A stretch of DNA of 64,000 nt, taken from contig NZ_JABEQL010000001.1 of NCBI RefSeq assembly GCF_014174215.1, positions 186,001 through 250,000 of the forward strand. Direction: 5' to 3'. This document shows positions 1 through 7,990 of this stretch, one piece after another. Source of the stretch: Gluconacetobacter tumulicola (GTDB taxonomy: Bacteria; Pseudomonadota; Alphaproteobacteria; Acetobacterales; Acetobacteraceae). Under the pieces are notes generated by a model, which had not been told where the DNA came from, did no database searches, and saw only the letters and a program-made list of their open reading frames with translations. The first letter of the stretch is position 1, and the number at the start of each line of letters is the position of its first letter. The translations under genes and the position numbers were made by a program.

Positions 1-2
1 GT

Positions 3-143
3 TGCGGGGATGAATGTACCCGGCAGGAACGCGACCGTCCGGGCTACCGCATGGGCCTTGCGAGCGAATCCAGTTGGTGTATCGCAAATGGAAAGCAGGG
101 GGTTCACTGCACGGTCGCCATCGTTGTCGGGTTGGCCGAATGA
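3..143 (+). CDS. Possible 3' end of an upstream gene (partial)
   Basis: A reading frame open at the left window edge runs about 46 codons and stops at a TGA that overlaps the ATG of the next cytochrome gene in an ATGA arrangement. The same arrangement joins the two cytochrome genes that follow, so this may be the C-terminus of the first gene of a translationally coupled operon, for example the dehydrogenase the cytochromes serve. I do not recognise the peptide, and another frame is also open across the same stretch, so this rests only on the overlap geometry. Confidence 0.25.
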   Translation, partial: CGDECTRQERDRPGYRMGLASESSWCIANGKQGVHCTVAIVVGLAE

Positions 144-583
144 AATCGCGTTTGTGCAGCGTCATGGTATTGATCGCATCGTCATCGCCGGCTTTTGCCG
201 GTAACGACGGGAAAGCACTCTATCTTGAGACGTGCTCCGGTTGTCACCAGCCATCGGGAGAGGGGCAACCCGGCCTCGCTCCACCGCTGTCCAATGCAGT
301 ATTGTGGGGCGGACTGGGCGATGCAAAGGCGCGATATATTGCCGCGGTAATGTTGATCGGCCTGAATGGAACGATCAACTCGCAGGGCAATACATACGCG
401 GGCCTCGCCATGCCGCCGCAATCGCAACTAAGCGACGCACAGTTGGCGTCCATCGCGACCTATGTACTCAACGGTCTGAATGGCGTTGACGCGCATGTGA
501 CGCCCGATCTGTTTGCAACCCTTCGTCGGACGCCACCCTCGCATCCGGAGATCAAGGCTATGCGCGCGGTTGCAGTCAAATGA
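140..583 (+). CDS. Small periplasmic monoheme cytochrome c
   Basis: A 147-residue protein. Residues 1-20 form a Sec signal peptide ending AFA. A CSGCH heme-binding motif lies at residues 32-36, and Met91 in an AMPPQ context is the likely distal heme ligand. The fold matches the class I cytochrome c subunits that serve periplasmic dehydrogenases. The ATG at 140 was chosen over an upstream in-frame start because it places the signal peptide at the N-terminus. Its stop overlaps the start of the next cytochrome gene (ATGA), so the two are translationally coupled. Its redox partner is not visible and may lie to the left of the window. Confidence 0.85.
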   Translation: MKSRLCSVMVLIASSSPAFAGNDGKALYLETCSGCHQPSGEGQPGLAPPLSNAVLWGGLGDAKARYIAAVMLIGLNGTINSQGNTYAGLAMPPQSQLSDAQLASIATYVLNGLNGVDAHVTPDLFATLRRTPPSHPEIKAMRAVAVK

Positions 584-1023
584 GATACGATATTCTCTTC
601 ATTGCCTCAGCCCTGCTTTTCTCCTCCAGTGCGCTGGCAGAGCCATCGGCCCGCACGCGCTATCTACTGAAATGTTCCGGCTGCCATCTTCCCGATGGAT
701 CAGGAGAGATATCAGGTGGAATTCCGAATTTCGTTGGCAGTGTCGGCGTATTCGCAGACCTTCCCGAGGGGCGCGCCTACCTGATGCACGTTCCCGGCGT
801 CATTGGATCGAGTATGGATGACAAGGGCATCTCGGACGTCATGAATTATATTATGGAAACGTTTGCCGGCACCTCCCTGAGTTCGGACTACAGATCGTTT
901 TCTCCGCGGGAGGTTTCCGAACTACGCAAGAAAAATATCGGAAACCTCGTAGAATATCGCCGAAAAGTAGCGGCACTATTGAACAAACGCGGTGTAACTC
1001 TTCCCCCTTATCCCTGGCCGTAA
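580..1023 (+). CDS. Second small cytochrome c, coupled to the first
   Basis: A 147-residue secreted protein with a signal peptide (residues 1-20, ending SALA) and one CSGCH heme motif at residues 32-36. It has the same length and heme spacing as the preceding cytochrome but is clearly diverged, with a different C-terminal half. The 4-bp ATGA overlap with the upstream gene implies co-translation. The likely role is electron transfer in the periplasm, passing electrons from an unseen dehydrogenase toward the terminal oxidase. Both cytochromes precede a TonB-dependent receptor in the same direction, so oxidation may be tied to uptake of a substrate or cofactor. Confidence 0.82.
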   Translation: MRYDILFIASALLFSSSALAEPSARTRYLLKCSGCHLPDGSGEISGGIPNFVGSVGVFADLPEGRAYLMHVPGVIGSSMDDKGISDVMNYIMETFAGTSLSSDYRSFSPREVSELRKKNIGNLVEYRRKVAALLNKRGVTLPPYPWP

Positions 1024-1224
1024 AACACATTCCGCAAAAAACAGTATTTTCCGGATCTGTTTAGGAAACATCCCTCGGGATGAAGCAGGTTGCGCGCGAG
1101 AACACTAAGGCAGGCAGATGACAATACGCCGCAGCCTGCCCAACAGCTCACCTCGTTACAAGATGAGGCTGTGGACGATTGCAAAGGCATCACGCCCGAG
1201 CCAGATCACGCATTTAGGAAAACA

Positions 1225-3702
1225 ATGATGAGTAAATCTCTTTTTCTTATCTTTGATGAGCCGTCCGATCGATATCCCCGAAAGGACGAACATGGAGTTG
1301 GCACGCACCATCGTTGCGACGATATCCGATATTGGATACCCCGCCAACCAACACTGTTCGGCTTTACGTTTCTCCTCACCGCGTCCGTCAGCCTGTCTGC
1401 CTTTGCCGCCGATCACGAGGGTGCAAAACCGTATCATCGTCACAGTCAGGCGAATGCCCATCTCAGCCGGCATGTCGCGCCGCCGCCCGTCGCGAAGGGT
1501 ATCCCACTAAAAGACGAGACTATCCAGGTCAGTGCATCACGTTTCCGGTCGCATGGATCGGAAGCAATGGTCACGCGCCGTGTCATGGACCAGTTTGTGT
1601 CGGGCACCAGCCCGCTGAAGATCCTCTCGGCCACAACCCCAGGGGTGACTTTCGCGTCTGACGATGCTTTCGGCCTCGATACCGCGGCCAACACGCTTTA
1701 CATTCGTGGCTTCAACCAGAGCCAGATTGCGGGAACACTTGATGGAATCCCTATGGGTGATCAAGGATTTCTTCAATACAATGGACTCGGTGTGGATCAG
1801 GCCGCCATTCAGGATAATATCGTGGCCATGAGCGTGTCGCAGGGTGGTGGGGCGGTCGATATTCCATCCGCGCAAAATCTGGGCGGAGCAATCCAATTCC
1901 ATACCTCCGATCCGGATGATCGAATGGGGGGACGAGTCTCGCAGATGTTTGGAAGCAATAATGCTGTCCGGACCTTTGTCCGCCTTGACAGTGGGAAGCT
2001 TAACTCAAGCGGCACGAAGTTTTTCGTTTCCATGGCTCGAACGGATAACGACAAGTGGAAGGGTTACGGTAGCCAGCTGGAGCAGCAGGTCAATGCAAAA
2101 TTGGAACAGCCTGTAGGCAATGCAGGAAAAATCACTGCCGTATTCGACTGGTCATCATTCCGCCAATTTAATTATCTCAATATGAGCATGAATATGTTCC
2201 AGACCTTCGGAACAAGCTTGGATTACTTATATCCTAACTATGAAGTCGCATACAACGCGGCTCAAGGGATCTATCCTCCTGCATATCAGGCTCTCGGAAA
2301 TGCGTCCGATGAAGCGAATGCGACCTATCTGGACGGTGCGCAGACCCAGGAAAATGCCCTCATGGGTCTCATCGGCGATTTTCATCTGACATCTCATCTC
2401 AGTTCAAAAACTATTCTATATAGCCAGTTATCAAATGGTGATTACGAAGCGACCCAACCCTTTCCTTCTCCGAATGGCGCACCATTCGCGCAGGTCGATG
2501 GAAAGCCCACCATGAGGCGAGTCGGCTTTACCCAATCCTTGACCTACGAGACCGGTCGGAATACCGCAAAAACCGGTATTTGGTATGAAAACAATTCCTT
2601 TTCCTTTCCAAACTATCTCTATGAGCAACCTTTGCTTGGGGAGGGGCCACCACGCAATCCGTTCGGTCCGTTTAACAACGCCTTCGCTAAAGAATTGGAT
2701 GACCAGTTCAATTCGAATACGTTTCAGTACTATTTGCAGGATACCTACGAAATACGTCGGGATCTGCACGTTGGTGCAGGATTTCGATCTGTTATCCAGA
2801 CGACATACGGCGGCGCCAAGCAGAACGATCCCGACCTGACCGGCGAGACCGCACTTCCTGATGGTTCCCTCACGGCTTCCAACGCATTTCTTCCGCATTT
2901 TTCTATCAATTACAGAATCAATCCACACAGCGAACTCTATCTCGACGTCGCTGAAAACATGCGCGCATATACCTACAACCCATGGTTTCTTGGCAATGGC
3001 GGAGCCTGGTCCGTGGGGAATCAGCAGCAATTCCTAGAAAACAAGAACAAAATTCGACCGGAAAGAACTTGGAACTACGTCATTGGCTACCGATATGGAA
3101 GTCAAATCATCGACATTACGGCTGATATCTATCATGTGGATTATTATAATCGACTATTGAACACCGAGACCGGTTCGCCCCTCCAACCAATTAGCACATT
3201 TGTCAATGCGGGACGTGAGGAAGTAAATGGTGGAGACGCCTCGGTAACTATTCGTCCATTCTCGGGTTGGGAGATTCTCAACAGCGTCAGTTACGCCGAC
3301 GCTGAGTACCGAAGTGGCATCAATTATGAAGGTACATATGTCAGTCTGAAGGGAAAGAGTCAGGTCGCATATCCCCGCATTATTTACAAATCCAATGCGT
3401 CCTACACTTACAGGAAATTTCGGGTGAATTTTAATGCTACTTATACCGGCAGACGCCCGCTTTCGTATGTTAACGATGTTTATGTGCCGTCTTACTGGTT
3501 AGTCGGCCTTTCCAGCAGCTATGATTTTGGACATATCGGTTTTGCCCAGCACGTTCAGGTCAGTTTTGGCATCACCAACCTGTTCAATTCCGCGTACATC
3601 AGCGGATTGGGCATCTCCGGTTTCCCGGTTTCCGGTGATTATCCTACGCTGTTCGTTGGGGCACCAAGGCAATATTTTGGGACGCTTTCTGCTCAGTTCT
3701 AA
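1225..3702 (+). CDS. TonB-dependent outer membrane receptor
   Basis: About 825 residues. The ATG at 1225 follows an AGGAA ribosome binding site; a TTG 135 bases upstream in frame is less likely. After an unusually long polar N-terminus a hydrophobic stretch ending LSAFAA is probably the signal peptide. The plug domain contains the TPGVTF and IRGFNQSQ segments typical of the family, followed by a long beta-barrel that ends in the C-terminal aromatic residue required for barrel insertion (LSAQF). It imports a large or scarce ligand using TonB energy. The ligand cannot be told from the sequence; the neighbouring cytochromes c suggest a respiratory cofactor or oxidisable substrate. Codon use is less GC-rich than in neighbouring genes. 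Confidence 0.88.
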   Translation: MMSKSLFLIFDEPSDRYPRKDEHGVGTHHRCDDIRYWIPRQPTLFGFTFLLTASVSLSAFAADHEGAKPYHRHSQANAHLSRHVAPPPVAKGIPLKDETIQVSASRFRSHGSEAMVTRRVMDQFVSGTSPLKILSATTPGVTFASDDAFGLDTAANTLYIRGFNQSQIAGTLDGIPMGDQGFLQYNGLGVDQAAIQDNIVAMSVSQGGGAVDIPSAQNLGGAIQFHTSDPDDRMGGRVSQMFGSNNAVRTFVRLDSGKLNSSGTKFFVSMARTDNDKWKGYGSQLEQQVNAKLEQPVGNAGKITAVFDWSSFRQFNYLNMSMNMFQTFGTSLDYLYPNYEVAYNAAQGIYPPAYQALGNASDEANATYLDGAQTQENALMGLIGDFHLTSHLSSKTILYSQLSNGDYEATQPFPSPNGAPFAQVDGKPTMRRVGFTQSLTYETGRNTAKTGIWYENNSFSFPNYLYEQPLLGEGPPRNPFGPFNNAFAKELDDQFNSNTFQYYLQDTYEIRRDLHVGAGFRSVIQTTYGGAKQNDPDLTGETALPDGSLTASNAFLPHFSINYRINPHSELYLDVAENMRAYTYNPWFLGNGGAWSVGNQQQFLENKNKIRPERTWNYVIGYRYGSQIIDITADIYHVDYYNRLLNTETGSPLQPISTFVNAGREEVNGGDASVTIRPFSGWEILNSVSYADAEYRSGINYEGTYVSLKGKSQVAYPRIIYKSNASYTYRKFRVNFNATYTGRRPLSYVNDVYVPSYWLVGLSSSYDFGHIGFAQHVQVSFGITNLFNSAYISGLGISGFPVSGDYPTLFVGAPRQYFGTLSAQF

Positions 3703-3784
3703 CCCGCATATCCCACACATGTCGGTGTATCAGACTCTGATATGGGCGACAGTTCTTGGTCTGGAAAGAAGAAAGAGGATCTGA

Positions 3785-3964
3785 TCGATCACGACCGGCT
3801 ACGGCACTATCCGCCTAAAACTGCTGAAGATCGGCGCCCGGATCATCCGTAGCGTCCGGCGCGTCCGTCTCGCCATGGCGTCCGCTCACTCAATGCGCGC
3901 TATGATCGACCCGGATGCCGATCCGGATGTTCGCGCGCTACCGGCGAAGGTCACAATATCCTGA
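3785..3964 (+). pseudogene. C-terminal remnant of an IS1380-type transposase
   Basis: Immediately after a stop at 3784, the same frame encodes GYGTIRLKLLKIGARIIRSV and then RRVRLAMASAH before stopping at 3962. This matches the C-terminal signature of IS1380-family DDE transposases as I know it (TIRLKLLKIGARV followed by RI/RLAMASA). No catalytic domain and no intact inverted repeat are present, and the tail overlaps the 3' end of the convergent dehydrogenase gene by 14 bases. It is a fossil of an insertion between the TonB receptor and the next block. Confidence 0.6.
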
Positions 3965-4904
3965 CAGAACATCCATCGAGCCAGGCATGGATATCCTCAA
4001 CCGCTTGCCGGAAATAGGTATCGTAATTGTCACGGGTCACATAACCCAGATGCGGTGTCGCCAGCACATTGGACAATGTGCGATAGGGATGCTGCGGCGG
4101 CAACGGCTCATGCTCGAATACATCCAGGCCCGCGCCTCCGATACGGCCGCTTTCCAGCACCTCGATCAGGGCCGCCTCGTCCACAATGGCGGCACGGGAT
4201 GTATTAATCAGAAGCGCATCCCGCTTCATCAGGGCCAGATCGCTCGCCCCGACAAGACGGCGCGTTGCGTCGCCAAGCACGAGGTGGATGCTGACGATAT
4301 CGCTTTCGGCCAGGAGCAGCTCCTTGGAGGCGACAAATTCCACCCCGGCCGATGCCGCACGTTCCGGCGTAAAATGGGGACTCCATCCGCTGACCCTCAT
4401 GCCAAAGGCCTGCCCGACACGCGCGACCGCGCCGCCGATCCGGCCCACCCCCAGCAGCCCCAGCCGATGTCCCGCAAGGTCCCTGCCGAGACTCCGCTGC
4501 CATGGACCACCCTGCTGCATCGCGCGATTTTCCGGGACGATATGCCGCGCCAGCCCGAGGATAAGAGCCCAGGTCATCTCCACGGGGGGCATCAGACTGC
4601 TGGCCGTACCGCATACCGTCACGCCGTGGGCGCGCGCGGCCTCCAGATCGATCGACGCATTGCGCATGCCGCTGGTCACGAGCAGGCGCAGACACGGCAG
4701 GGCCGCGAACAATCCTGCCGGAAAAGGCGTTCTCTCGCGCATGACAACCACGATGTCGGCCGACGCCAGTGCCGCAACCAGCGCCGCTTCGTCATCGATA
4801 TGGGTCGTGAGCACCTGCACATCGACCCGGTCATGCAACGACGCCCAGTCGGCGCTTCGCAACGCGACGTTCTGATAATCGTCGAGGATGATGCATTTCA
4901 TCAT
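3951..4904 (-). CDS. D-isomer-specific 2-hydroxyacid dehydrogenase family protein
   Basis: A 317-residue NAD(P)-dependent dehydrogenase of the phosphoglycerate/glyoxylate reductase family. The Rossmann motif LGVGRIGGAVA lies near residues 152-162. The catalytic set is visible: Arg in INTSRA, Glu in DVFEHEPL and His in TPHLGYVT. It would reduce a 2-oxo acid to the D-hydroxy acid, or the reverse, in the cytoplasm. It lies on the same strand as the amine oxidase/cytochrome/RidA operon upstream but is separated from it by 235 bases and a strong hairpin, so it is probably transcribed separately. The substrate is unknown. Confidence 0.87.
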   Translation of the reverse strand: MMKCIILDDYQNVALRSADWASLHDRVDVQVLTTHIDDEAALVAALASADIVVVMRERTPFPAGLFAALPCLRLLVTSGMRNASIDLEAARAHGVTVCGTASSLMPPVEMTWALILGLARHIVPENRAMQQGGPWQRSLGRDLAGHRLGLLGVGRIGGAVARVGQAFGMRVSGWSPHFTPERAASAGVEFVASKELLLAESDIVSIHLVLGDATRRLVGASDLALMKRDALLINTSRAAIVDEAALIEVLESGRIGGAGLDVFEHEPLPPQHPYRTLSNVLATPHLGYVTRDNYDTYFRQAVEDIHAWLDGCSVRIL

Positions 4905-5104
4905 GAACGCCGTCCCAGCTTCGATACACCTGCCTTATAGGCGAAGAGCACCGAAGCACAGGCATGGTGCGCCGCATGGCCGACACACCGGCTGCGCAAA
5001 CCGTTGTTCCGTCGATCGCCACCACGGCTTCTCGGTCAGCACATCTCCCAGGCTTGACGCCCGGACATATAATCGGGTGCCCGACACAGGCCGATCACCA
5101 ACCA

Positions 5105-5128
5105 TCCCGGAGGGCACGCCCTCCGGGA
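5105..5128 (-). terminator. Hairpin after the secreted RidA gene
   Basis: An 11-bp perfect inverted repeat, TCCCGGAGGGC / GCCCTCCGGGA, with a 2-nt loop, 12 bases beyond the RidA stop. There is no clear U-tract on the minus strand. It is the probable 3' end of the amine oxidase operon. Confidence 0.6.
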
Positions 5129-5139
5129 ACCGGCCTCAG

Positions 5140-5649
5140 TCAGTGCGCGCGAACCGCGACGACTTCGATTTCCACCAGCCAGCCGGGATTGGCCAGATGG
5201 GCAACTTCGAATGCCGAGCGGGTCGGCAGCTTCGGCTGGGCCGGCGTGCCGTAGAACTCGGTATAGGCCTTCATCATCCCCGGAAAGTCGATCTTGCCCA
5301 GCTTGGGGTCGGCGACCATGTAGATGTGCATGTTGACGACATCACCCATGGTCAGCTTCAGCTTGGCCAGTTCACCCTGGATGCGGGTCAGCGCGCCACG
5401 CACCTGGGTTTCTGTGTCGCCATAGGCGGCCAGCGTCTTCGGATCGGCCGCCTTGTCGACCGGCGGCGCGCCCATGCCGCTCAGATAGATCGTCGAGGCC
5501 CCAGGAGGCACCTCGATGGCGCTGGAAATCGGGAAATGGCTGCCCGGCTCACCATGCCGGACCACATCCGCCGCCCCGGCGGCAGAGACCGCTCCCGCAG
5601 CCAGAACGGACGCCAGCGCGGCGATGCGGCATGTCTTGAAAATCGTCAT
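5140..5649 (-). CDS. Secreted RidA-family enamine/imine deaminase
   Basis: A 169-residue protein. Residues 1-27 are a Sec signal peptide (MTIFKTCRIAALASVLAAGA, cleaved near AGAA). The rest is a RidA/YjgF/UK114 domain with YLSGMG near the start and the VNMHIYM and FEVAHLANPGWLVEIEVVAV segments at the end. Family members hydrolyse reactive enamines and imines to ketones and ammonia. Most bacterial RidA proteins are cytoplasmic, so export is unusual. The gene starts 7 bases after the cytochrome c stop and is the third gene of the amine oxidase operon. This suggests it clears the imine made by that enzyme in the periplasm. An upstream in-frame ATG at 5700 would bury the signal peptide and was rejected. 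Confidence 0.85.
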   Translation of the reverse strand: MTIFKTCRIAALASVLAAGAVSAAGAADVVRHGEPGSHFPISSAIEVPPGASTIYLSGMGAPPVDKAADPKTLAAYGDTETQVRGALTRIQGELAKLKLTMGDVVNMHIYMVADPKLGKIDFPGMMKAYTEFYGTPAQPKLPTRSAFEVAHLANPGWLVEIEVVAVRAH

Positions 5650-5656
5650 ATCCCTG

Positions 5657-6076
5657 TCAATCCTCTTCGGAGCTGATGGTCGGATGCTGAGCCGCGACAT
5701 CCGACGGCTTCACCATGTCGGTGTAATGATTGCCGAAATGGGTGCGAATATAATTCACTACGTCCGCGACCTGCTGGTCGGTCAGCATGCCGGAAAACCA
5801 CGGCATGCCGCCGAAACCGTTCATTACGACATAGACAGGGTAGTCCGCGCTGGCCAGCTTGGCATTCCCGGCCAGCGCCGGGAAACGGGCGCCGGCCCCT
5901 TCGGCGCCCTTGGCATCGGGCATGTGGCAGCTCTGGCAGACATGCTTGTAGACGTCAGCGCCGTCCTTCAACGGCTGCATCTTGCCCACGACGGCGCTGG
6001 CACTGTCGGCCCGCGCCTGCGGGGCAAGAAACGCGCCGGCCGCCAGGCCGGCCAGAAGCAGAAATACGGACCGCAT
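5657..6076 (-). CDS. Periplasmic cytochrome c, probable electron acceptor of the amine oxidase
   Basis: A 139-residue protein with a signal peptide (residues 1-23, ending ARA), a CQSCH heme motif at residues 47-51 and a likely axial Met in the GFGGMPWFSGML segment. Class I monoheme cytochrome c. Its ATG overlaps the stop of the flavin amine oxidase (TGATG), so translation is coupled and the two proteins are made together. The partnership resembles the known case of nicotine oxidase NicA2, a flavin amine oxidase family member that passes electrons to a cytochrome c. The longer upstream reading frame is antisense noise within the amine oxidase gene. Confidence 0.87.
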   Translation of the reverse strand: MRSVFLLLAGLAAGAFLAPQARADSASAVVGKMQPLKDGADVYKHVCQSCHMPDAKGAEGAGARFPALAGNAKLASADYPVYVVMNGFGGMPWFSGMLTDQQVADVVNYIRTHFGNHYTDMVKPSDVAAQHPTISSEED

Positions 6077-7677
6077 CAGGCAGCTCCCTGCGCGTGTTTG
6101 TGCAGACGGGTGATGGCATCCAGCGACGACAGGATGGCGCCTTCCTGCCAGCAGCCGACATGCGACGCATGCTCGCCGGCCAGTACGATCCGGTTGTCGA
6201 TGTCGCACAGTGCCTTGTAATGGGTCTTGCGCGCCTGTTCCGACCACATGGAACAGCAGCCGAGGGTCCAGGGCATGCGGCTCCAGGCCATCGACACGCC
6301 GGTACGGAACTCCTTGCGGTAGTTGGCATGAATGACCTGACCCTGCGCCAGGCCGTGCTCCAGCCGCTCGGCCGGGGTCATGCCGGCAAAATCATACGCC
6401 GCCGGCCCGAACATGTAGCCGCCCAGCAGAACCGCCGGCCCGTCCGAGAAATAGCCATGGCTGGGGTAGGAGATCTGGCTGATCGGCTGGTCGGTGAAGC
6501 TGATGCCACCATAGATCTGGTCGTCCTGCTCCCAGAACCGGCGCTTGAATTCCAGCCCCAGCTTGACCGACGACGCATAGGGCACCGCCGCAATCGCCGC
6601 CTTCATCGGGCCGCTGACCTGCACGTCCAGCTGCGACAGCACCGGCAGCGGAATCGTGCAGACGCAATAATCCGCCTCGGCCTGCCGCACCGCGCCGCCA
6701 TGGGACATGTCGTTGTAGGTGACCGTCACATGACGATCGTCCTGATGAATCGCCGTCACCTTGCAGTTCAGCGTGATCAGGTCGTGCACCTGGCGGTTGA
6801 AGCCCTTGCCGATCTGGTCCATGCCACCCACCGGCTGGAACATCGTCGTCTGCATGTCCAGCCGCTCGTGGAACGCCATCCACTGCCACAGGCCCGACCG
6901 CATGACGTCTTCCCGCGCGAACAGGTCGGACGGCACGGGCGCACCATCCAGCCCGCCACCCTGCGGCTTGGCGAAGCCACGGCGCAGCGAGCTGATGGCC
7001 CCCTTGCGATAGGCCCCATCGGCCGTCAGCCCACCCCAGCCGCGCATTGCCGAGACGACATGCGCGCGCTCGTCAGGTGAGATCACCTCATCCAGCTTGT
7101 GCTGGTTGATCGCCTTGGCCAGCAGCTCCGCGGTGAAGCCGGTGAAATCCGCCGCGTAATCGCGGTAGCGGACAGGCTTGCCGTCGAACACCTCGCTGGA
7201 ATGCAACCAGGAATTGTGATTCAGCTCGACAAACGGCTCCAGCTCGACGCCGAAGGTCTTGCAGTAATGCAGCAGGCCCTGATGATGATACGGAATCCGC
7301 CACGGGCCGGGATTGATATAGTTCCCCGACGCAAACTGCACCTTCTGCACGGCGCCGCCCAGTTCGGTCAGCGTGTCGCCGCCGCGCAGCGAGATGTTGC
7401 GGCCGCCGGCACGGTTCTGGAACTCCAGGATCTGGACCTGATACCCGGCCTTGCGCAGCTCATACGCGGCCAGCATGCCCGCCAGGCCGGCGCCCAGCAC
7501 CAGGACCTTCGTGCCGGGCTTGCCGCCCGTCAGCGCGGGCGGTCCCTTGAAATCCGTGCCCGCGGCATGCCCCAGGCTCGTCATGGCCTGGTACAGGGCA
7601 GCACTCCCCCCCAGGATACCGATTCGTGTCAGCATCTGGCGGCGGGTGGCCACCGGACGCCGAAAAGCATTTGTCAT
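6076..7677 (-). CDS. Tat-exported flavin monoamine oxidase family protein
   Basis: A 533-residue FAD enzyme. The ATG at 7677 follows a GGGGA ribosome binding site and gives a Tat-type N-terminus (ATRRQML then a hydrophobic GILGGSAAL segment), so the folded, FAD-loaded protein is exported. The dinucleotide-binding motif VLVLGAGLAGMLAAYELRKA lies near residues 58-77, followed by RAGGR, and the C-terminal FAD motif is RIVLAGEHASHVGCWQEGAI. The family oxidises amines or L-amino acids to imines. First gene of a three-gene operon with a cytochrome c and a secreted RidA, which argues that it works as a respiratory dehydrogenase. The substrate is not evident. Confidence 0.87.
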   Translation of the reverse strand: MTNAFRRPVATRRQMLTRIGILGGSAALYQAMTSLGHAAGTDFKGPPALTGGKPGTKVLVLGAGLAGMLAAYELRKAGYQVQILEFQNRAGGRNISLRGGDTLTELGGAVQKVQFASGNYINPGPWRIPYHHQGLLHYCKTFGVELEPFVELNHNSWLHSSEVFDGKPVRYRDYAADFTGFTAELLAKAINQHKLDEVISPDERAHVVSAMRGWGGLTADGAYRKGAISSLRRGFAKPQGGGLDGAPVPSDLFAREDVMRSGLWQWMAFHERLDMQTTMFQPVGGMDQIGKGFNRQVHDLITLNCKVTAIHQDDRHVTVTYNDMSHGGAVRQAEADYCVCTIPLPVLSQLDVQVSGPMKAAIAAVPYASSVKLGLEFKRRFWEQDDQIYGGISFTDQPISQISYPSHGYFSDGPAVLLGGYMFGPAAYDFAGMTPAERLEHGLAQGQVIHANYRKEFRTGVSMAWSRMPWTLGCCSMWSEQARKTHYKALCDIDNRIVLAGEHASHVGCWQEGAILSSLDAITRLHKHAQGAA

Positions 7678-7990
7678 CAAGTTTCCCCAGCAGACAGGAC
7701 AGAAGCAGACAGGACAGAAAACCTTACCATTCAAGAACGTTCCCCGGGCGGCCCGACCGTCCGGGGGGCAGAAACACCAAGCCCGTTATAGGGGTCTGCC
7801 CCATATGGGCAATGACATGATCCCCCTGTCGTAACGATTTGTTAAGCACCCTCCATACCCTTGCGGCGAAAAATCATTTGTTTCCCAGACCCTTCCGGCC
7901 TCGAAAAAAAATCGTCCGCGGCAGGGCGCGATTTGAATACAACTTTGAAACAAAAAAAATCGTTACAATATGTCCATGAAACCAGATGGG
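7678..7990. other. Intergenic region upstream of the amine oxidase operon
   Basis: 313 bases between two minus-strand genes. It must hold the amine oxidase promoter and the end of the M20 amidohydrolase transcript. It contains the 15-bp tandem repeat listed separately and, at 7940-7975, an AT-rich stretch with an eight-base A/T run. No convincing coding sequence or promoter hexamer pair was found. Confidence 0.5.
7691..7720. repeat. 15-bp tandem duplication just upstream of the amine oxidase start
   Basis: CAGACAGGACAGAAG is followed directly by CAGACAGGACAGAAA, so 14 of 15 bases match. The repeat lies 14-43 bases before the start codon of the Tat-exported amine oxidase, in its presumed leader or promoter region. 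It could be a slipped-strand duplication or a pair of direct-repeat binding sites. Confidence 0.85.

Noticed and set aside
3915-4940. Long plus-strand reading frames antisense to the hydroxyacid dehydrogenase
   Set aside because: They lie opposite a gene with clear catalytic motifs and show only the composition bias of GC-rich antisense frames.
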